Of a stretch of 64,000 nt of DNA, positions 34,440-46,454 are shown in pieces. The stretch's first letter is position 1. Every line of letters starts with the position of its first letter. The position numbers and the translations under genes were made by a program. A model generated the notes under the pieces. The model had not been told where the DNA came from. It did not search any database and was given only the letters and a program-made list of their open reading frames with translations. The DNA is taken from contig JAKCWW010000075.1 in assembly GCA_026260175.1 (NCBI GenBank), positions 79,043-143,042 on the forward strand, read 5' to 3'. The stretch comes from Reticulitermes lucifugus. Lineage: Eukaryota > Arthropoda > Insecta > Blattodea > Rhinotermitidae.

Positions 34440-37400
34440 TTGGTATCTAGTTAATTTAGTATTTACGGAAGTAATGTATACAGCTACCATACTACATGGT
34501 GCTGTAACACAGGCAACCACCGTCTAAAAATATCAGGACAATGAAACTCAAATTTCAGATCAGTAACTGCGGTCAGTTTTACAACGTAGCTGTAGAGGTG
34601 TTCCTCTGACGCCATGGCATTCAACAACCAGACTATACTATATCATAACCAGAATAACACCATATTCCACCTGACATAAATAATTTGAAAAGAGTAATTC
34701 TGACTTGGAGACAGGGGCAGCATAATCCTCTGAAAGTTTTTATACGTACCAGACTGAGAATGCATAACCAGAGGCCACAATTTGAAACTATATGTGTAGA
34801 TTTTAAACTGGGTCACAAGGTATCTTATTTAGGCAATGTGGTGTCAAATTTTAGAGTAAGCTCTAGTCTACCGGCTGGATGAGTAAACCACTTCATCAAG
34901 TTTGTCTGTGGAGCCTACTCAACATCCTAGATATTGGATGCCGGGACTTTTCTTCCCGGGTGCCGAGATATCGCAGCATAGAGTTATTTACTCACCTCCA
35001 TCTATTGCCGGGCTTAAGAATTCGTAGAGCTCTACCTACACCCCCATTTATCTTCAGGGCATGGTGGTTAAATAACACAGGGAGACATTTCCTATAAACA
35101 TTACCAATTAAGCGAGCACAGCTTGGGCTGCTTCAACCATCGAACTTGAGGGGCAAAATACGCTTCTAATCCACTAATATTTTTATTTATTATTTATTAA
35201 GGGTGTTGTCAGTAGCGTAGTATAACGTCGAATTTAATGACAATTCCTAAATTATAATTCCGAAGTATGTAGAAGGTTGTTGTCGTGTCCTAATTTGAAG
35301 TATTATGCCGGCACTTGACAGAATGAACTAAGCAAATCCGTGACGTATCTCAATCAGGATATCCACCGTCCCAATCGAGATTCGAAACCGAAGCTCTCAA
35401 ACACGAAGCAGGAGTGAGACTGCGACTTTCGTTGCCGTGTCAGCGGGAGGTCTGCGAGCGTTGTAGGAAGCCAGCTGCTGCAAAATGCTGTCTCACACCG
35501 AATGGTATTTGTCGCTAATGGTCTGTGGACTAATGCTTCCTAGCACGGTGAAAACATGGGCGCCGCCCGCATTCACAGCCAAAAACTGTATTTTCTTTGG
35601 GTTTTTTTTTGTGATTTCCACTAAGGGTGTAGCTAGGGTAGTGGTGCGGAGTGCAAGGGGCCGAAACATCAGCGGCCAAATTAATATTTTAAATAAAAAA
35701 ATGTGATTTCTTTTTCTAAGAAAATTTGAAATTATTGAGATACAATGAAGTTCAATAAATAATTTATTATGATTTTTTTAAAGCTCATCATTTATGTTAC
35801 GGGTGGTCATTGTGGTTACTGTCCCCGGGCGCCAAAAAACTTACCTATGCCACTGAGTATAACAATTAACAAAGATTATTTTCCCAAAAACTCTTTAAGT
35901 GGTTGGTGCTTGCAATGGAAACGCATTGAGTTTTCTGTGGGGTAAGAAACGAAATTTTAAATTTTTCTTACATTAATTTCAGTCTTCAGAAGGTTAGTGC
36001 GTGTAATATTGAGACTGGAGTACGTACTAAATTTGAATATCGATCGGTGAATGGAATACGTCCTCTTTTTGCTTATTGGAAAATATCTCTATATAAACAC
36101 TAGTAGACAGAGAGATGAGGCAGAGCGTACAACGTCAGAATCTGTACACATTAAATTAATATAATGAAACAATGTGTCTTGAAGATGGAATACTAATTAT
36201 ATCTATTTCTTTATTACAGTTACAAAACAATGGCAACCTATGCACATTTTATGCTGTAACAGTCTGAAGAAAGAAAGGTAAGACCCAAATAAATTATATT
36301 TTATTAAGAAGTTAAAGAATTTAAATGTTCAGAAAATTGTTAGAGGAATATAAATGTTTGTGGTATAACAAACGTGTGTATGAGGCGCGACACCACAACA
36401 CGCTTCCAGGAACTCTTGACTTTGGAGCATCCTTTGAAGTGACTATGCTACAGGCTGGGCGACTGGTGATTCAGCGTTGGTTTCCCTGCAGGGACAAAAT
36501 TTCTCTCTTTATATCATGTAGTCAAGTTCTGGCGCTCACCCACCTTCTTATCGAATAAATAAAAGGTTTCTTTCTTTGAGCAAAGCGACCGGAGCATGCT
36601 TAAAGAAAATATATTTGTGCTTTCTCTAATATAATATTTTTTTGTTTTACAAAGCAATAAGTGTTCTCAAATGATACAAAATTCAAAAATAATTTTCAAC
36701 GGAGATCAAGCAGTTAATTTATTTAATAATACAGTTTAATTAGTGAATACTAATTAACCGAAAATCATCATGATTAATATGGAAATATGACCCTCGAAAA
36801 TTCAATTTCTGTAACTTGCATTCTGCCACAGTGTACTGTTATTATTAAAACACAAATGTCTTTCTCACGGCGCATAATTGGTCTCTTCTGGGATCTGACA
36901 CCATTGAGTTTGATAAGTGGGTGTCAAAATTTAGAATTACGCTGCAGCCTTCGTATTCAGGGTAAGGCTCACACTATGAAAACGTGGACTCTTACGTACA
37001 GCGGGACTTTCGGCTCTTTAATAATCCAAGTTTTGTTCTCGTTTTTGCCTTAGAGGTTAAGACTTTTCTGTTTCAACGCAGACAACTTATTGTTTACGCC
37101 GTAGTCATATGCAGTTGATTTTGATATTCCAGATAATAGGAATGCGGAACCTTTTTGAAAGTCTTGTCTGAAAAGTTAGTGTTTATTGAGGTTTGTTACT
37201 TTCCGTGTATGCTACGACTTAGTTTTTTGTTCGGTCAAGTTGAATTTCACAAGCTCGTGCGTCAGTCTCGTTGTTATTAGAGACTAGGAAATTATGATTC
37301 AAATTTGGATTGGTTTAAAGCGGTATAACACACATATAAAATTTAATGGAAATTGGTTTTGTGATTTTGGATTTCAAGCGTGCGGAAAGACAAATGGACA

Positions 37401-37690
37401 GCCTTGCTACATTCTCTTTATGCGTTTTGAAGCACGTGTGAAGAACACGCAAAAAATGTGTGAAGTCCATTGACTGATTTCAGTTGCGTAGAAATGCCTT
37501 TTTTGATTCACTGCTATCCTCCCTGGAATTAGTCTTACTCTGAAAGAACAGTGAAGTTTCAAACTTTAAGCGTGTGATGGCTCTGGTTACCACAGTCTGC
37601 AGGTAATCTTACAATGTTATTTAAAATCTTATTAAAACTTTCCTTTTACAAGTCAGGACCCAGACGAGCTGAACGCTTCATTTTCATTGA
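34440..37690. other. Gene-free stretch
   Basis: No gene is supported. It contains a copy of the small dispersed repeat (35900-35998) and a possible inverted B box near 35385 (GAGATTCGAAACC) without a convincing SINE body. Confidence 0.5.
35900..35998 (+). repeat. Small dispersed repeat, copy 6
   Basis: TTGCAATGGAAACGCATTGA, GTTTTCTGTGGGGTAAG, GAAATTTTAAATTTTTC and TTAATTTCAGTCTTCAG. Confidence 0.6.
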
Positions 37691-37883
37691 ATGTCTACCT
37701 TACGAACCTATGGCTCACGAGGTTAGTCGCCGGACCTCATCGCGGAGGCTCGGGTTCATTTTCAGGCTAGTCCGTGTGGGTTCTTTGGTGTAAAAAGTCG
37801 CAATGAGACAGGGTGTACTCCGAATAATTCGGCTTTCTCCTGTCACTATCATCCTACAAATGCTCCAGAATTTTTCTTTCGTC

Positions 37884-37897
37884 TATCACCGACGCTG
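37884..37897 (+). repeat. Target-site duplication, left copy
   Basis: TATCACCGACGCTG, identical to 38179-38192 on the other side of the SINE1 copy. Confidence 0.97.
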
Positions 37898-38178
37898 GGC
37901 CCGGATAGCGTAGTGTGTATAGCGACTCGCTACGGGTTGGACAGTCCGGGGATCGAATCCCGGTTGGAGCGAGATTTTTCGCAGCCGTCCAGACCGGCCC
38001 TGGGGTCCACCCAGCCTCCTATATAATGGGTACGGGGTCTCTTTCCCGGAGGTAAAGCGTCCGGGGCGTGGAGTTGACCAACCACCCCATCTAGTGCCAG
38101 GGTTAAAGAAAGAGTAGAGCTATACCTCTACTCCCCCTCTGGGCCTTCATGGCCTGTTCTAGGGTGAACTTTACCTTT
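37898..38178 (+). mobile_element. Full-length SINE1 with perfect 14-bp target-site duplication
   Basis: A tRNA-derived 5' part has an A-box region (GATAGCGTAGTGTG) and a B box GGATCGAATCC (37950-37960). It is followed by CCGTCCAGACCGGCCC, TAATGGGTACGGGGTC, TTGACCAACCACCCCATC, GGTTAAAGAAAGAGTAGAGC and CTTCATGGCCTGTTCTAGG. It is flanked by TATCACCGACGCTG at 37884-37897 and 38179-38192, so it moved by target-primed insertion and is young. Confidence 0.97.
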
Positions 38179-38249
38179 TATCACCGACGCTGTATACAGA
38201 TAAGAATTGAGAGCTTCATTAAATAGCAGCATTAAAGCGAGCGAGAGAC

Positions 38250-38525
38250 TTACAGTATGTGTGTTACAATGTAGTGTGCTGTTATCCGGCACACCTCCAC
38301 ATCAGTTTAATGTGAGATTAACCGCTGGCAGATGTACGAAAGTCCAGTCACACTAACCTGATTGAAACTCTTGTCTTAATGAGGTACAACCACGCGCATG
38401 GAGGTGTTACTGTGTTGTAATTACAATCACTGAAGGATGGCGTTCATTTAAGAAGTATCTATAGATACATTTCATACTTCGTCGTTACAAAGATCAACCC
38501 GTTAATGTAAAAACGTAAAGGCTAT
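38250..38525. other. Short gene-free stretch
   Basis: No recognisable feature. Confidence 0.4.
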
Positions 38526-38544
38526 ACGTATGAGGCCAAACAGA

Positions 38545-38642
38545 CATTGGTGTGTGGTAGAGGTATAGCTCCCTCCAAACTGAAACTCAGTGTTAGAAGG
38601 GGGTGCGACGCCCCGGCCGCTTTACCCCAGGGACCCGATAAT
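38545..38642 (-). mobile_element. SINE1 fragment (3' half)
   Basis: Reverse orientation: GTAGAGGTATAGCTCCCTCC, CTCAGTGTTAGAAGGGGGTG, CGCCCCGGCCGCTTTACCCC and AGGGACCCGAT. The tRNA head is missing. Confidence 0.8.
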
Positions 38643-38744
38643 GTGGTGTAGGAAATAATGTTGTTTGATACGAAAATGGAGCGATGCATGTAAACACACT
38701 CTGTAGCAAAATTCAGAGTCTTTCGTGTTAAAGCAGGCGGTAGT

Positions 38745-38915
38745 TTCATTCATTCTGTAGTCTGTCTTACGACAGGTTCGTAGCCACTTCCAAAGCGAGT
38801 TTTCCACATGGTGCGATCTAGTGCTTCCTCTTTCAATTTGCAGTTTCTTATCTTTTCCTTAAGGTCACCCAGTAGCTGCTTATTTATTCTTCCTCATCTT
38901 CCCGTCATTTCTATC
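38745..38915 (-). mobile_element. LINE 3'-end remnant
   Basis: The minus strand encodes LLGDLKEKI, KLKEEALDRTMWKTRFGSG and EPVVRQTTE in one frame. This is the C-terminal end of the same LINE family found at 50.5-50.95 kb. It is 5' truncated with a diverged upstream part. Non-LTR clade not assigned. Confidence 0.8.
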
Positions 38916-39389
38916 CTTCCCTCTACCTTTCCTAACTTTCCTCTAACTAGTTTGTAAGTGTGGTATTCACCACTGTGGTGGTAGAGGTTAACATGAATCT
39001 TCACAGACACGAAGACATTGGGAATTAGTGTGCTTGGAATTTTATATAGGCCTACTGATAACATGTCCGTGTGACGTTGGACGTTTGACTACTCTGGTAC
39101 GAACAATTGTCCACTAATTTCAAGCACAGAACTGCGCAGGACTGCCTGAGATTCGTTTTGATATTGTTATTAAATTATTCCATAAAGAAGAGTTCTTACA
39201 AAGAAGCCGACCGTCACTCAGCCTGTAAAAATTTTCGGAATTTTAGGATACAACATCGCCTTCACTCTGGTCCCTACCCAGAGCGATATGAATCAATTTC
39301 ATTTCCTCATATCCTATTTCCAGGATCAATTTAATATCATCATCACCTCCAATCTTAGGTCTCCCAAGCGGTCCTTATCGGTAATTTTA

Positions 39390-39555
39390 CAGTGAAACCT
39401 CTCTGAAACGGAACCGTAAGGGAAAACATTTTTCCGTTGCAGCCTGGTTCCGCTTCTTACGTATAGTTGAAGTGTGGGTCCTTGGGACTGTAAACATTTT
39501 CCACTAAAGACAGGTTTCTTTTAAACTAAGGTTTCGTTTAAGACAAATTACACTG
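39390..39555. mobile_element. TA-flanked MITE, copy 1
   Basis: A 166-bp element beginning CAGTGAAACCTC and ending TTACACTG, flanked on both sides by TA. Inner terminal repeats are imperfect (CTGAAACGGAAC against GTTTCGTTTAAG). The ends and the TA duplication fit the Tc1/mariner-pogo superfamily. It has no coding capacity. Confidence 0.8.
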
Positions 39556-39717
39556 TATTATTTTTAATATACTGCGCGGAGTCAGTTTCACAAAGTTACG
39601 TATCAAGCATACTAGTTGTTGCTTTAAGCATGTAAGTAAAATGCCAAGCGTATTCTTAGTTCTAATTAACTTCCGAAAAGTAAGCAGTTGGTTTATATTA
39701 CATGGGCCTAATTTATA

Positions 39718-39877
39718 CAATGAAACCTGCCAACAACGGAATCCCAGTGGACCGAAATTTGTTCCGTTTCATATAGGTACTTGAAATTTGGAAACGCGGG
39801 ACTCCAGATCCTCGGGACTTTTCCGCTAAACAAAGGTTTTATTTATGCCAAGATTCCGTTCCAGACAAGTTTTACTG
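39718..39877. mobile_element. TA-flanked MITE, copy 2
   Basis: A 160-bp relative of copy 1: CAATGAAACCTGCCAACAAC at the left and GACAAGTTTTACTG at the right, flanked by TA. The inner terminal repeats AACGGAATC and GATTCCGTT pair well. Confidence 0.8.
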
Positions 39878-40488
39878 TATTTTTATATACCAGTAAGTTT
39901 AAAGCGATATGCAGAATGCTCAGACATACTAGTATTTTGAGCCCCAAGATACTGTTTTCACTTTCAGTTTTCCGGTCCTTTCACTAAAAAAACATTGAAG
40001 ACTAAAATGTATCCACATTGTGTGACAAGTTGCAGTTCGTCCCCTTAACTTGCCTCTTATTTCCTATACAGTCATAATAGCTATTAGCATGTGACTATAA
40101 TATTAATGACGGAGATGATGTAGAAACAACAGAGTGAGAATGTAGTTGGAGATATGCAACAAGCTGCTCCATCTGTCATCACGCGGTTTCTCTTGTCGGC
40201 GCAGAATCTGGAGCAACACGTGTTAATGCGCGAGCCGGAAGTATGGCCATCATCTACGGGCGTGTCGGTTAGAGAGAGGCTTTTAAAAAGTGAATCTGAT
40301 TTTGTCTATACACGCAGTCTTTGCTAATTGGACTGTGGACGAATCATGTCCTGAAGACATAACAGGACGACCTAGTAATAATGATACACTGTACAGTCTG
40401 TTTCTATCACAGTGTTTCTTACTACACCTATACAGACACAGCTTGGCCCCTCAAGCTTTACACATTTCGTATACGTATCTGATGTCCT

Positions 40489-40771
40489 GGGGGCCGGGAT
40501 AGCGTAGTCGGTATAGGGACTCGCTACGGGCTGGGCGGTCCGGGGATCGAATCCCGGAGGGGGCGAGATTTTCAGCACCCGTCCAGACCGGCCCTGGCTG
40601 GGGGCCTACCGAGCCTCCCATACAATGGGTACCGGGTTATTCCCGGGGGTAAAGCGGCCAGGGTGTGGCATTGACCACCCACCCCCATCTAGCGCCGAGG
40701 TTAAAGAAAGAGTAGTGCTATACCTCTACTCCTCCTCTGGGCCTTCATGGCCTGTTCTAGGCTGAACTTAT
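40489..40771 (+). mobile_element. Full-length SINE1 with short target-site duplication
   Basis: A box TAGCGTAGTCGG (40500-40511) and B box GGATCGAATCC (40544-40554) are intact. The body is as in the 37.9 kb copy, ending GGCCTGTTCTAGGCTGAACT. TATCTGATGT repeats at 40476-40485 and 40772-40781 form the target-site duplication. Confidence 0.95.
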
Positions 40772-41818
40772 TATCTGATGTTCTAATAGAGAGAGGTGTC
40801 AATAACGATATACCTATATGTCACTGGTCTATATGTCGCTTTGATAAGCGTTACTGAGAGCAGGGTGCTGAGATTATCTCGACGTAAGAGGGAGGAAAAA
40901 CAGGAAAGTGCACACAACTGCATAACGAGGAACACTGTATTTCGCATTCCTTGCCAATTGTTATTAGGTTAACCAAATCAAGGAGGATATATGGACTGGG
41001 CATATAGCATATATTAGTGTAAGGTTTATGCGAAGCACGTATGAAACCTGGAAAGGAATATTTATATTGCGAGGGCTATATGTTCTTGAAAAGATATATT
41101 AAAATGTATCTTAACTAAATAAGGTATTATAGAGTAAAATGGATTAATCTGGCTCAGAACAGGGTCCAGTGAGGGATTTTTGTAAAACCTGTAATTATTA
41201 TTTGGATCCCATTTTAAATTCAAATAAGTTCTTGGCCAGGTGGATGACTATAATTTTCCCAAGTAGGATCCTGTTCCTCGGAGTTAGCAATTTAGACTTT
41301 CGATTTTTAAAGACCTTTCTTCAATCGTTTAGCCATTTTATCACTTGGTTGAGCTCACTGACTATATCCTGAATCTCACACTTCTCTTGTTATCTTCTCC
41401 ATGTACGTTAAATAAAATGTCGGATCGTTTCATTTTATGAATCCTTGCTTGTCGTGGCTTCACATGTGAGGTTTTAAATAGGCCTACATTTCATTTGTTG
41501 TATGTATGAATACTGCTGCTTTTGTGAACTGTTTGGGAAACGTAATTAAATCAGAGCGGTTAATTTTGTTACTGTTTACATGGATAAATAAAAGGAAATA
41601 TACGTCGAATACTTCCTAATATCTCATAATATAACAAGCACAAGTGACCTTTCTCTGCTCGGGGTATGATTGCTTCACTTGTCTTAATCATAGCGCACGC
41701 CTCTAGGATTAAAGAATAAAGAATTAATTAAAGAATTAAATAATGAATAAAATTTTATGTATTTTTGTTAGTCATTTAATGACACTGTTATTTGGTAAGA
41801 TTACACAGCGTTGTTTTT

Positions 41819-41870
41819 GAATGAATGAGTGAATGAACGAATGAATTAATGAATCAGTGAATGAATAAAT
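41819..41870. repeat. (GAAT)n-like microsatellite
   Basis: An imperfect run of GAAT, GAGT, GAAC and AATA tetramers. Confidence 0.9.
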
Positions 41871-41962
41871 ATAGATTACGGTGTGAACGACGCTGAGAGG
41901 GAAAAGAGAAGTATACTGAGTAAACGTATCCCAGTGGAGATTTGTTAACAACAAAATCTCAG

Positions 41963-42040
41963 GGATATGCCCTGAGACTCAACCAGGTCTTCCACTGTAA
42001 GCGATCGGCGACCAAACTTCTGAGCCATGGCATGGCCCGA
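41963..42040 (-). mobile_element. SINE3 head fragment
   Basis: CCAGGTCTTCCACTGTAAGC, GATCGGCGACCAAAC and GAGCCATGGCATGGCC match the inverted head of the SINE3 copy at 47.97-48.03 kb. The rest of the element is absent. Confidence 0.6.
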
Positions 42041-42985
42041 AGTTCAAACTGAGAAATTGAAGTTTAATTATGCAGTTAAAGAGAACTTGGATGTGAAGTT
42101 TTGCACAACATAAATAATTCTACCGCAAAGATTGCACTTTGTTTTAACTGCAATGTTTATGTTGCACGTACTGGCAAGAGTATGGAGTAAATTTCCTAAT
42201 GTCTTCGAATTTTCTGTGGTGCGTTCAAGGTGGGAAAAGGTAAGGAGATTAGTTTCATTTATATGAAGGTCTGTTATGATTATACATAATAAGGTGTGCA
42301 CTGTACATGTTTTATATTTTCTTTTTATCATACAATTCTAATACGTTCACTGTAAATTAAATTTTATCTTGTGCTCAAAATTTTAAAGCTTTTTGTCATT
42401 CTATGTGTCAGATTTATAGTTACTAAACCTACAGAAAGAAATGTTGTAGATTACTCTCTCATAACCCCCTCTCTTTCTCTCTTTCCCTCTGTCATGACAG
42501 CACATAAAATGCTGAGTAGAAATGTTAAGAGCTTAATTTAATGTCGTAACAGTAATGAAACTTGTTATCGTAAAGGTTTGTTTTTGTTCATTGCGTATTA
42601 ATAAAGAGAACTTCAATTCATGAACGTTCAGATGTCCGTCTGTCCGTCCGTCAAATACAGGAGATGGGAGGAGGTTCTCGAGTTTCACGGTTCGCCGAGC
42701 GTGGCACTGCCCGTCTACTAACTTTGCTTGTTCTCCACGGCGGGGATCTCCCGCCAGGGGGCTTCAAAAACAGGCGCCAACGCGAAAGTTTTGTACTACA
42801 ATTAAATGAAGAGTCGTGAAGTAGCTTCAAAAGGAACAACACAGAATGAAATCGTGAAAAATTGACTCACAAAGAAGTGTATATTACGTCGAGGCTATCT
42901 TGTGAAATCTTGAGAATACATGATAGAGCGTTCGTAACAAAGATTTGCAGAAGTGCTTCTATTAACTTCATCATGCCTGCCTCTT

Positions 42986-43030
42986 TATATATGTGTGTGT
43001 GTATATATGTATGTATTTATGTACGTATGT
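42986..43030. repeat. TG/TATG microsatellite
   Basis: TGTGTGTG followed by GTATATATGTATGTA-type repeats. Confidence 0.85.
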
Positions 43031-43507
43031 CCGTCTGTCCTGCTCTCATTTAGTCTATGTCTTTGCCCGCACGTGAAAAGTCGACGGCCCCTGGCAGGAT
43101 TTTCATCAATTTTGATACAGAATACTTTCTTTTTTTTAAATTTAACCTATCCCAATTTACTTTCAAAAAATAGAGTACATATTACTTGGTTCCGATGCAA
43201 TTCTGCATTCATCGACCATAGGTATTTAAATATTTATTGCAGAGAAAATATTTCGCTTAAAAGTTTCGGTTGAAGAAGAAACATTTTCTTCCCATTTCAG
43301 TCGCTCGGCTACTCTTAAATTTCTTCAGATAATAAACATAACGAACAAAGTGCGCCAGACATTTTACAATACTCAAGCATTTCCTAATTTGTTGTGAAGC
43401 ATTGTAATGTGTGAAGGGACAGAAATTATTTCCCAAATTTTGTCTTCTTATGCTTTGTTTCTTGCAGTTATCACGTTGAAGTTTATTTGAAATTTATGAA
43501 TTAAACT

Positions 43508-43780
43508 GTAAAGTTGTGCCTGTCCACACCATGAGGGCATAGAGGGGGAGTTGAATACTTACACTTGTTCTTAACTTCGGCACTAGGTGGAAGTGAGTGC
43601 TTGACTTCACGCTCCGTCCTCTTTAGAGCCGGGCAAGAAACACGGTGCCCATTGTATAGGAGGCTGTTGAGCCCAGAGCCGGTCTGGACGTTTTGGAGAA
43701 GAGACAAGGCTCTTGTTCCTAACGGATTTCGAACCCCGGATCATCCAACTCATAGCCTAGTCACTTATGTCGTATTATTT
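43508..43780 (-). mobile_element. SINE1 copy, near full length, diverged
   Basis: Reverse orientation. It shows GTTGTGCCTGTCCACACCAT, TAACTTCGGCACTAGGTGG, CGGGCAAGAAACACGGTGCC, AGAGCCGGTCTGGACG and an inverted B box TTCGAACCCCGG. The A-box end (CATAGCCTAGTCAC) is degraded. Confidence 0.85.
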
Positions 43781-43789
43781 TACACTGAT

Positions 43790-45360
43790 CTTCTGGAAAG
43801 TAATGCCTCTAAAAACACTCCACATTACTGTGCCAAAACCGATTCTAACCTTTTAAATTCAACGTATGAAATTAAATATCGGTCAAGCATTTAATGCTGC
43901 ATTCGTTTCATTAACTTATATTTCACTCTTACCAATAAAACCTAATTTAAAAGTATGTAGCCTAAAACAAAAAGTAAAACCAATTTAACTTACAAACATT
44001 GGTGTGTTTTTATAGGCTCCTGTCTGTACACATTCACTTTTAAAGCAGTATTTACGAAATTGAGAATTGGTGCATGTTACTAAATCTTCAGTATTTTTGT
44101 ATTCTTGTAATATCCTAAAATACGTCCTTGCCCGGGAACGAGCTAAGAAATGGGTTACACGAAATCCCGAACTTAAAGACACTAGATACAATAATGTGCG
44201 GTCTAAGCAGGGCTGCGGTACACTACAGGGGGCGGTAAGAGATGAGTACGAAGCAAAGGGGGACTGAAGCTATCAGGGTAAATAATTATGCACCTAGAAG
44301 AAAAGTCCTACTTCAGTGCCACTTGGTCCACTACAAATTTTGCATGAAGACACCGGGCTTTAACCCCGAATATTTGCTGAGAGAATCTGCCAGTTTATAG
44401 CACTGCGTTTGTGTTTAATTAAGCAGATTGCCTAAAGCCCATTCAAATTTGAAAATAGATCTTTTGTGTTTATCAACGTTATACTTGCTCACGTTGTACT
44501 CATTTCACTGTGGAACACTCCTATAGGTCTTGCAGATATTGAGACATTTTTTTAAAATCAACATGTCAGTGAATATACAGGCTATGAACTTGGAATTTTT
44601 CTGGTAAGACACCTGCATTCACTGTGAAATGTTAAAGTGCTGAGAATGACAATAAGAATTAAGCCGTGCTGCCATCTACACGTATGCTATAAACATTTCA
44701 GAAACTGTGGAAACTAAACTAACGACTCAGCATATCTTCCTATTGCAGTCATATTGTTTTCTTACTATAACTTCTGTCATCAGTATGCGATCACACAAAA
44801 CGACAGAAAAGTAACAATTAACCTCATGAATATAAAATTATTTGTTCTTCAACATGTTCTATAAAGTACGAAACAAGCGTACAAACCCCAGCATCTAAAT
44901 GCGGTTTCCCGCTGTAAAGTTGCCATTAACGGCCTGCTTGTGACATTAACGTTAACGGTAATCTTGAATTTGTCAGTTGAGAGCCACGTGTAAGAAATGA
45001 TTAAAGATAAGAGAGAAAAATTTCCTGGCGATATTGGATAAGTTCAGGAATTTTAATAGTGGTGACAGAACGTATGTTTAGTGCATTACGTCATCCGTGG
45101 CACTTTCCACTAGCATTGGCCTGTTTTCGTAACCCGCAGAAGAAATATTAGTTTTCCGAGGTTTCCACACCCTATAAGGGAATTTCGCGCAGGAAGTCTC
45201 TGTCCTGCCATTTGGTGCGAGAGGACCTGTTCGGATATCATTCCAAGCAAGAACGGAAAGTCTTCATTTCAAAAGGACGAACGGAATTATACACATATTT
45301 CGGGGTGTGTTCTGCCACTCCACATACAAAGTATATAACAGTTCTTAGCCCATATTCTTT
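43790..45360. other. Gene-free stretch
   Basis: A weak SINE3-like fragment lies near 44290-44395 (CAGTGCCACTTGGTCCAC; CCGGGCTTTAACCCC). Nothing else is recognised. Confidence 0.4.
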
Positions 45361-45377
45361 TACTGTAGTAAATGTAA

Positions 45378-45670
45378 AAGTAAAGCAATCCCTACACAGG
45401 CCTGGACAGGCCCTTAGGGCTCCAGGAGGTTGAGGCTCCCAGATTTCTAGACAATCGGCATATGAAAGTGGTAAGGTTGTCAGCCCTAAGCATCGGCCGC
45501 CTTTACCCCCCAGGAAATATTCCTGATACTCATTTCCGTTAGAGGCTGAGTTGACCTCAGGGCCATAGTGCGGCAAGAAGAAATATGGCAACGAAAAATT
45601 TCAACGACAACATCGGGAATCGAACCCGCGATGTTCCGGCTTGTAGCCTCAACCAACTGCGCCACCGCGT
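45378..45670 (-). mobile_element. Full-length SINE2 with 15-bp target-site duplication
   Basis: Reverse orientation. Inverted B box GGAATCGAACC (45616-45626) and inverted A box CCAACTGCGCCA (45653-45664) match tRNA promoters perfectly. The body has CAGGAGGTTGAGGCTCCCAG, TTGTCAGCCCTAAGCATC and GCCTTTACCCCCCAGGAAA. CTGTAGTAAAYGTAA occurs at 45363-45377 and 45671-45685 with one mismatch. Confidence 0.95.
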
Positions 45671-46339
45671 CTGTAGTAAACGTAACAGTCTGAATTACGA
45701 GGCAGTGTCTTCTCGAATATCGAAAAAGGATAAGCTTTTCAGATGGAATTCCATGAATTGAATTTTATTGTAAATTTCTTCCTATGTATAACATATAATA
45801 AAGAAAGGTATGGCTGGGGTTTCTCCTATTTTTTATTTGAAGCGAACGCTATCACATTCCTTACAGTTTTAGAAACCAGACCTCGCGCCTGCTGTAACTG
45901 TGGATGGTGTTCCGTTAAACAGCCTTGATACTAGATTGCGGCGGTCGTTACGTTTAGTGACAGTCGTAGACTTTACGCAGAAACTACACTTAAAACCGCA
46001 ACGTGACATTTACATTCGCTGTGCATTTTATAGCAAATTCTTTATTACATTGTCTGGTTTAAGAATAATTATGCAGTTTACCATCGCTATTTTGCACAGT
46101 ACTTTTCCTTTTTGGTTTAACAGGCGCTGTTAATGTGCAGGCACACGTAGACTTTTGGGCTTCGAAGTGGACAGTTCGAAGTGAGTGCATTTAGCTGCTT
46201 CCGTGTCGGCAGGCTTTCAAACTGATTATTCATAATCTAGTAATTCAAGAGATCTTATTGAAATTATCATAAAGTATAAACAGAAAATAATTAGCAAAAT
46301 AGAAATAGCAAGAGATGAGAAGCCCACATAAGCAGTAGA

Positions 46340-46452
46340 CATATCTTCTGGAAGTTTTGTAGAAGAAAATATTTCTTGCTCGTGCCCGGAATCAAACCCC
46401 AGATCGTCCAGCCGACAGCTAATTTACTACACCAACTACGCTATCCCGATTT
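46340..46452 (-). mobile_element. SINE1 head fragment
   Basis: Inverted B box GGAATCAAACCCC and ATCGTCCAGCC, then TACACCAACTACGCTATCCC, the inverted A-box end. The body is not recognisable. Confidence 0.65.
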
Positions 46453-46454
46453 CT

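Larger units (their letters stand above)
37715..38250 (+). mobile_element. SINE3 copy split by a younger SINE1
   Basis: The left part (37715-37897) has a tRNA-like head (GGTTAGTCGCCGGACCTC; CGGGTTCATTTTC), GTGGGTTCTTTGGTG, GTACTCCGAATAATTCGG and CCTGTCACTATC. The right part resumes after 38178 with CACCGACGCTGTATACAG and CATTAAA, matching the tail of the 27.4 kb copy. SINE1 occupies 37898-38178. Confidence 0.75.
40790..43500. other. Gene-free stretch
   Basis: It contains a GAAT repeat (41819-41870), a SINE3 head fragment (41963-42040), a GC-rich patch with a GGCGGG/CCCGCC hairpin near 42738-42755, and a TG/TATG repeat (42986-43030). No gene is supported. Confidence 0.5.

Noticed and set aside
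37898-37972. Candidate tRNA gene from A and B boxes
   Set aside because: The boxes belong to the SINE1 head; the repeated body and target-site duplication show it is a SINE.
45238-45591. 117-codon minus-strand ORF
   Set aside because: It lies mostly within the SINE2 copy at 45.4 kb and is a chance frame.
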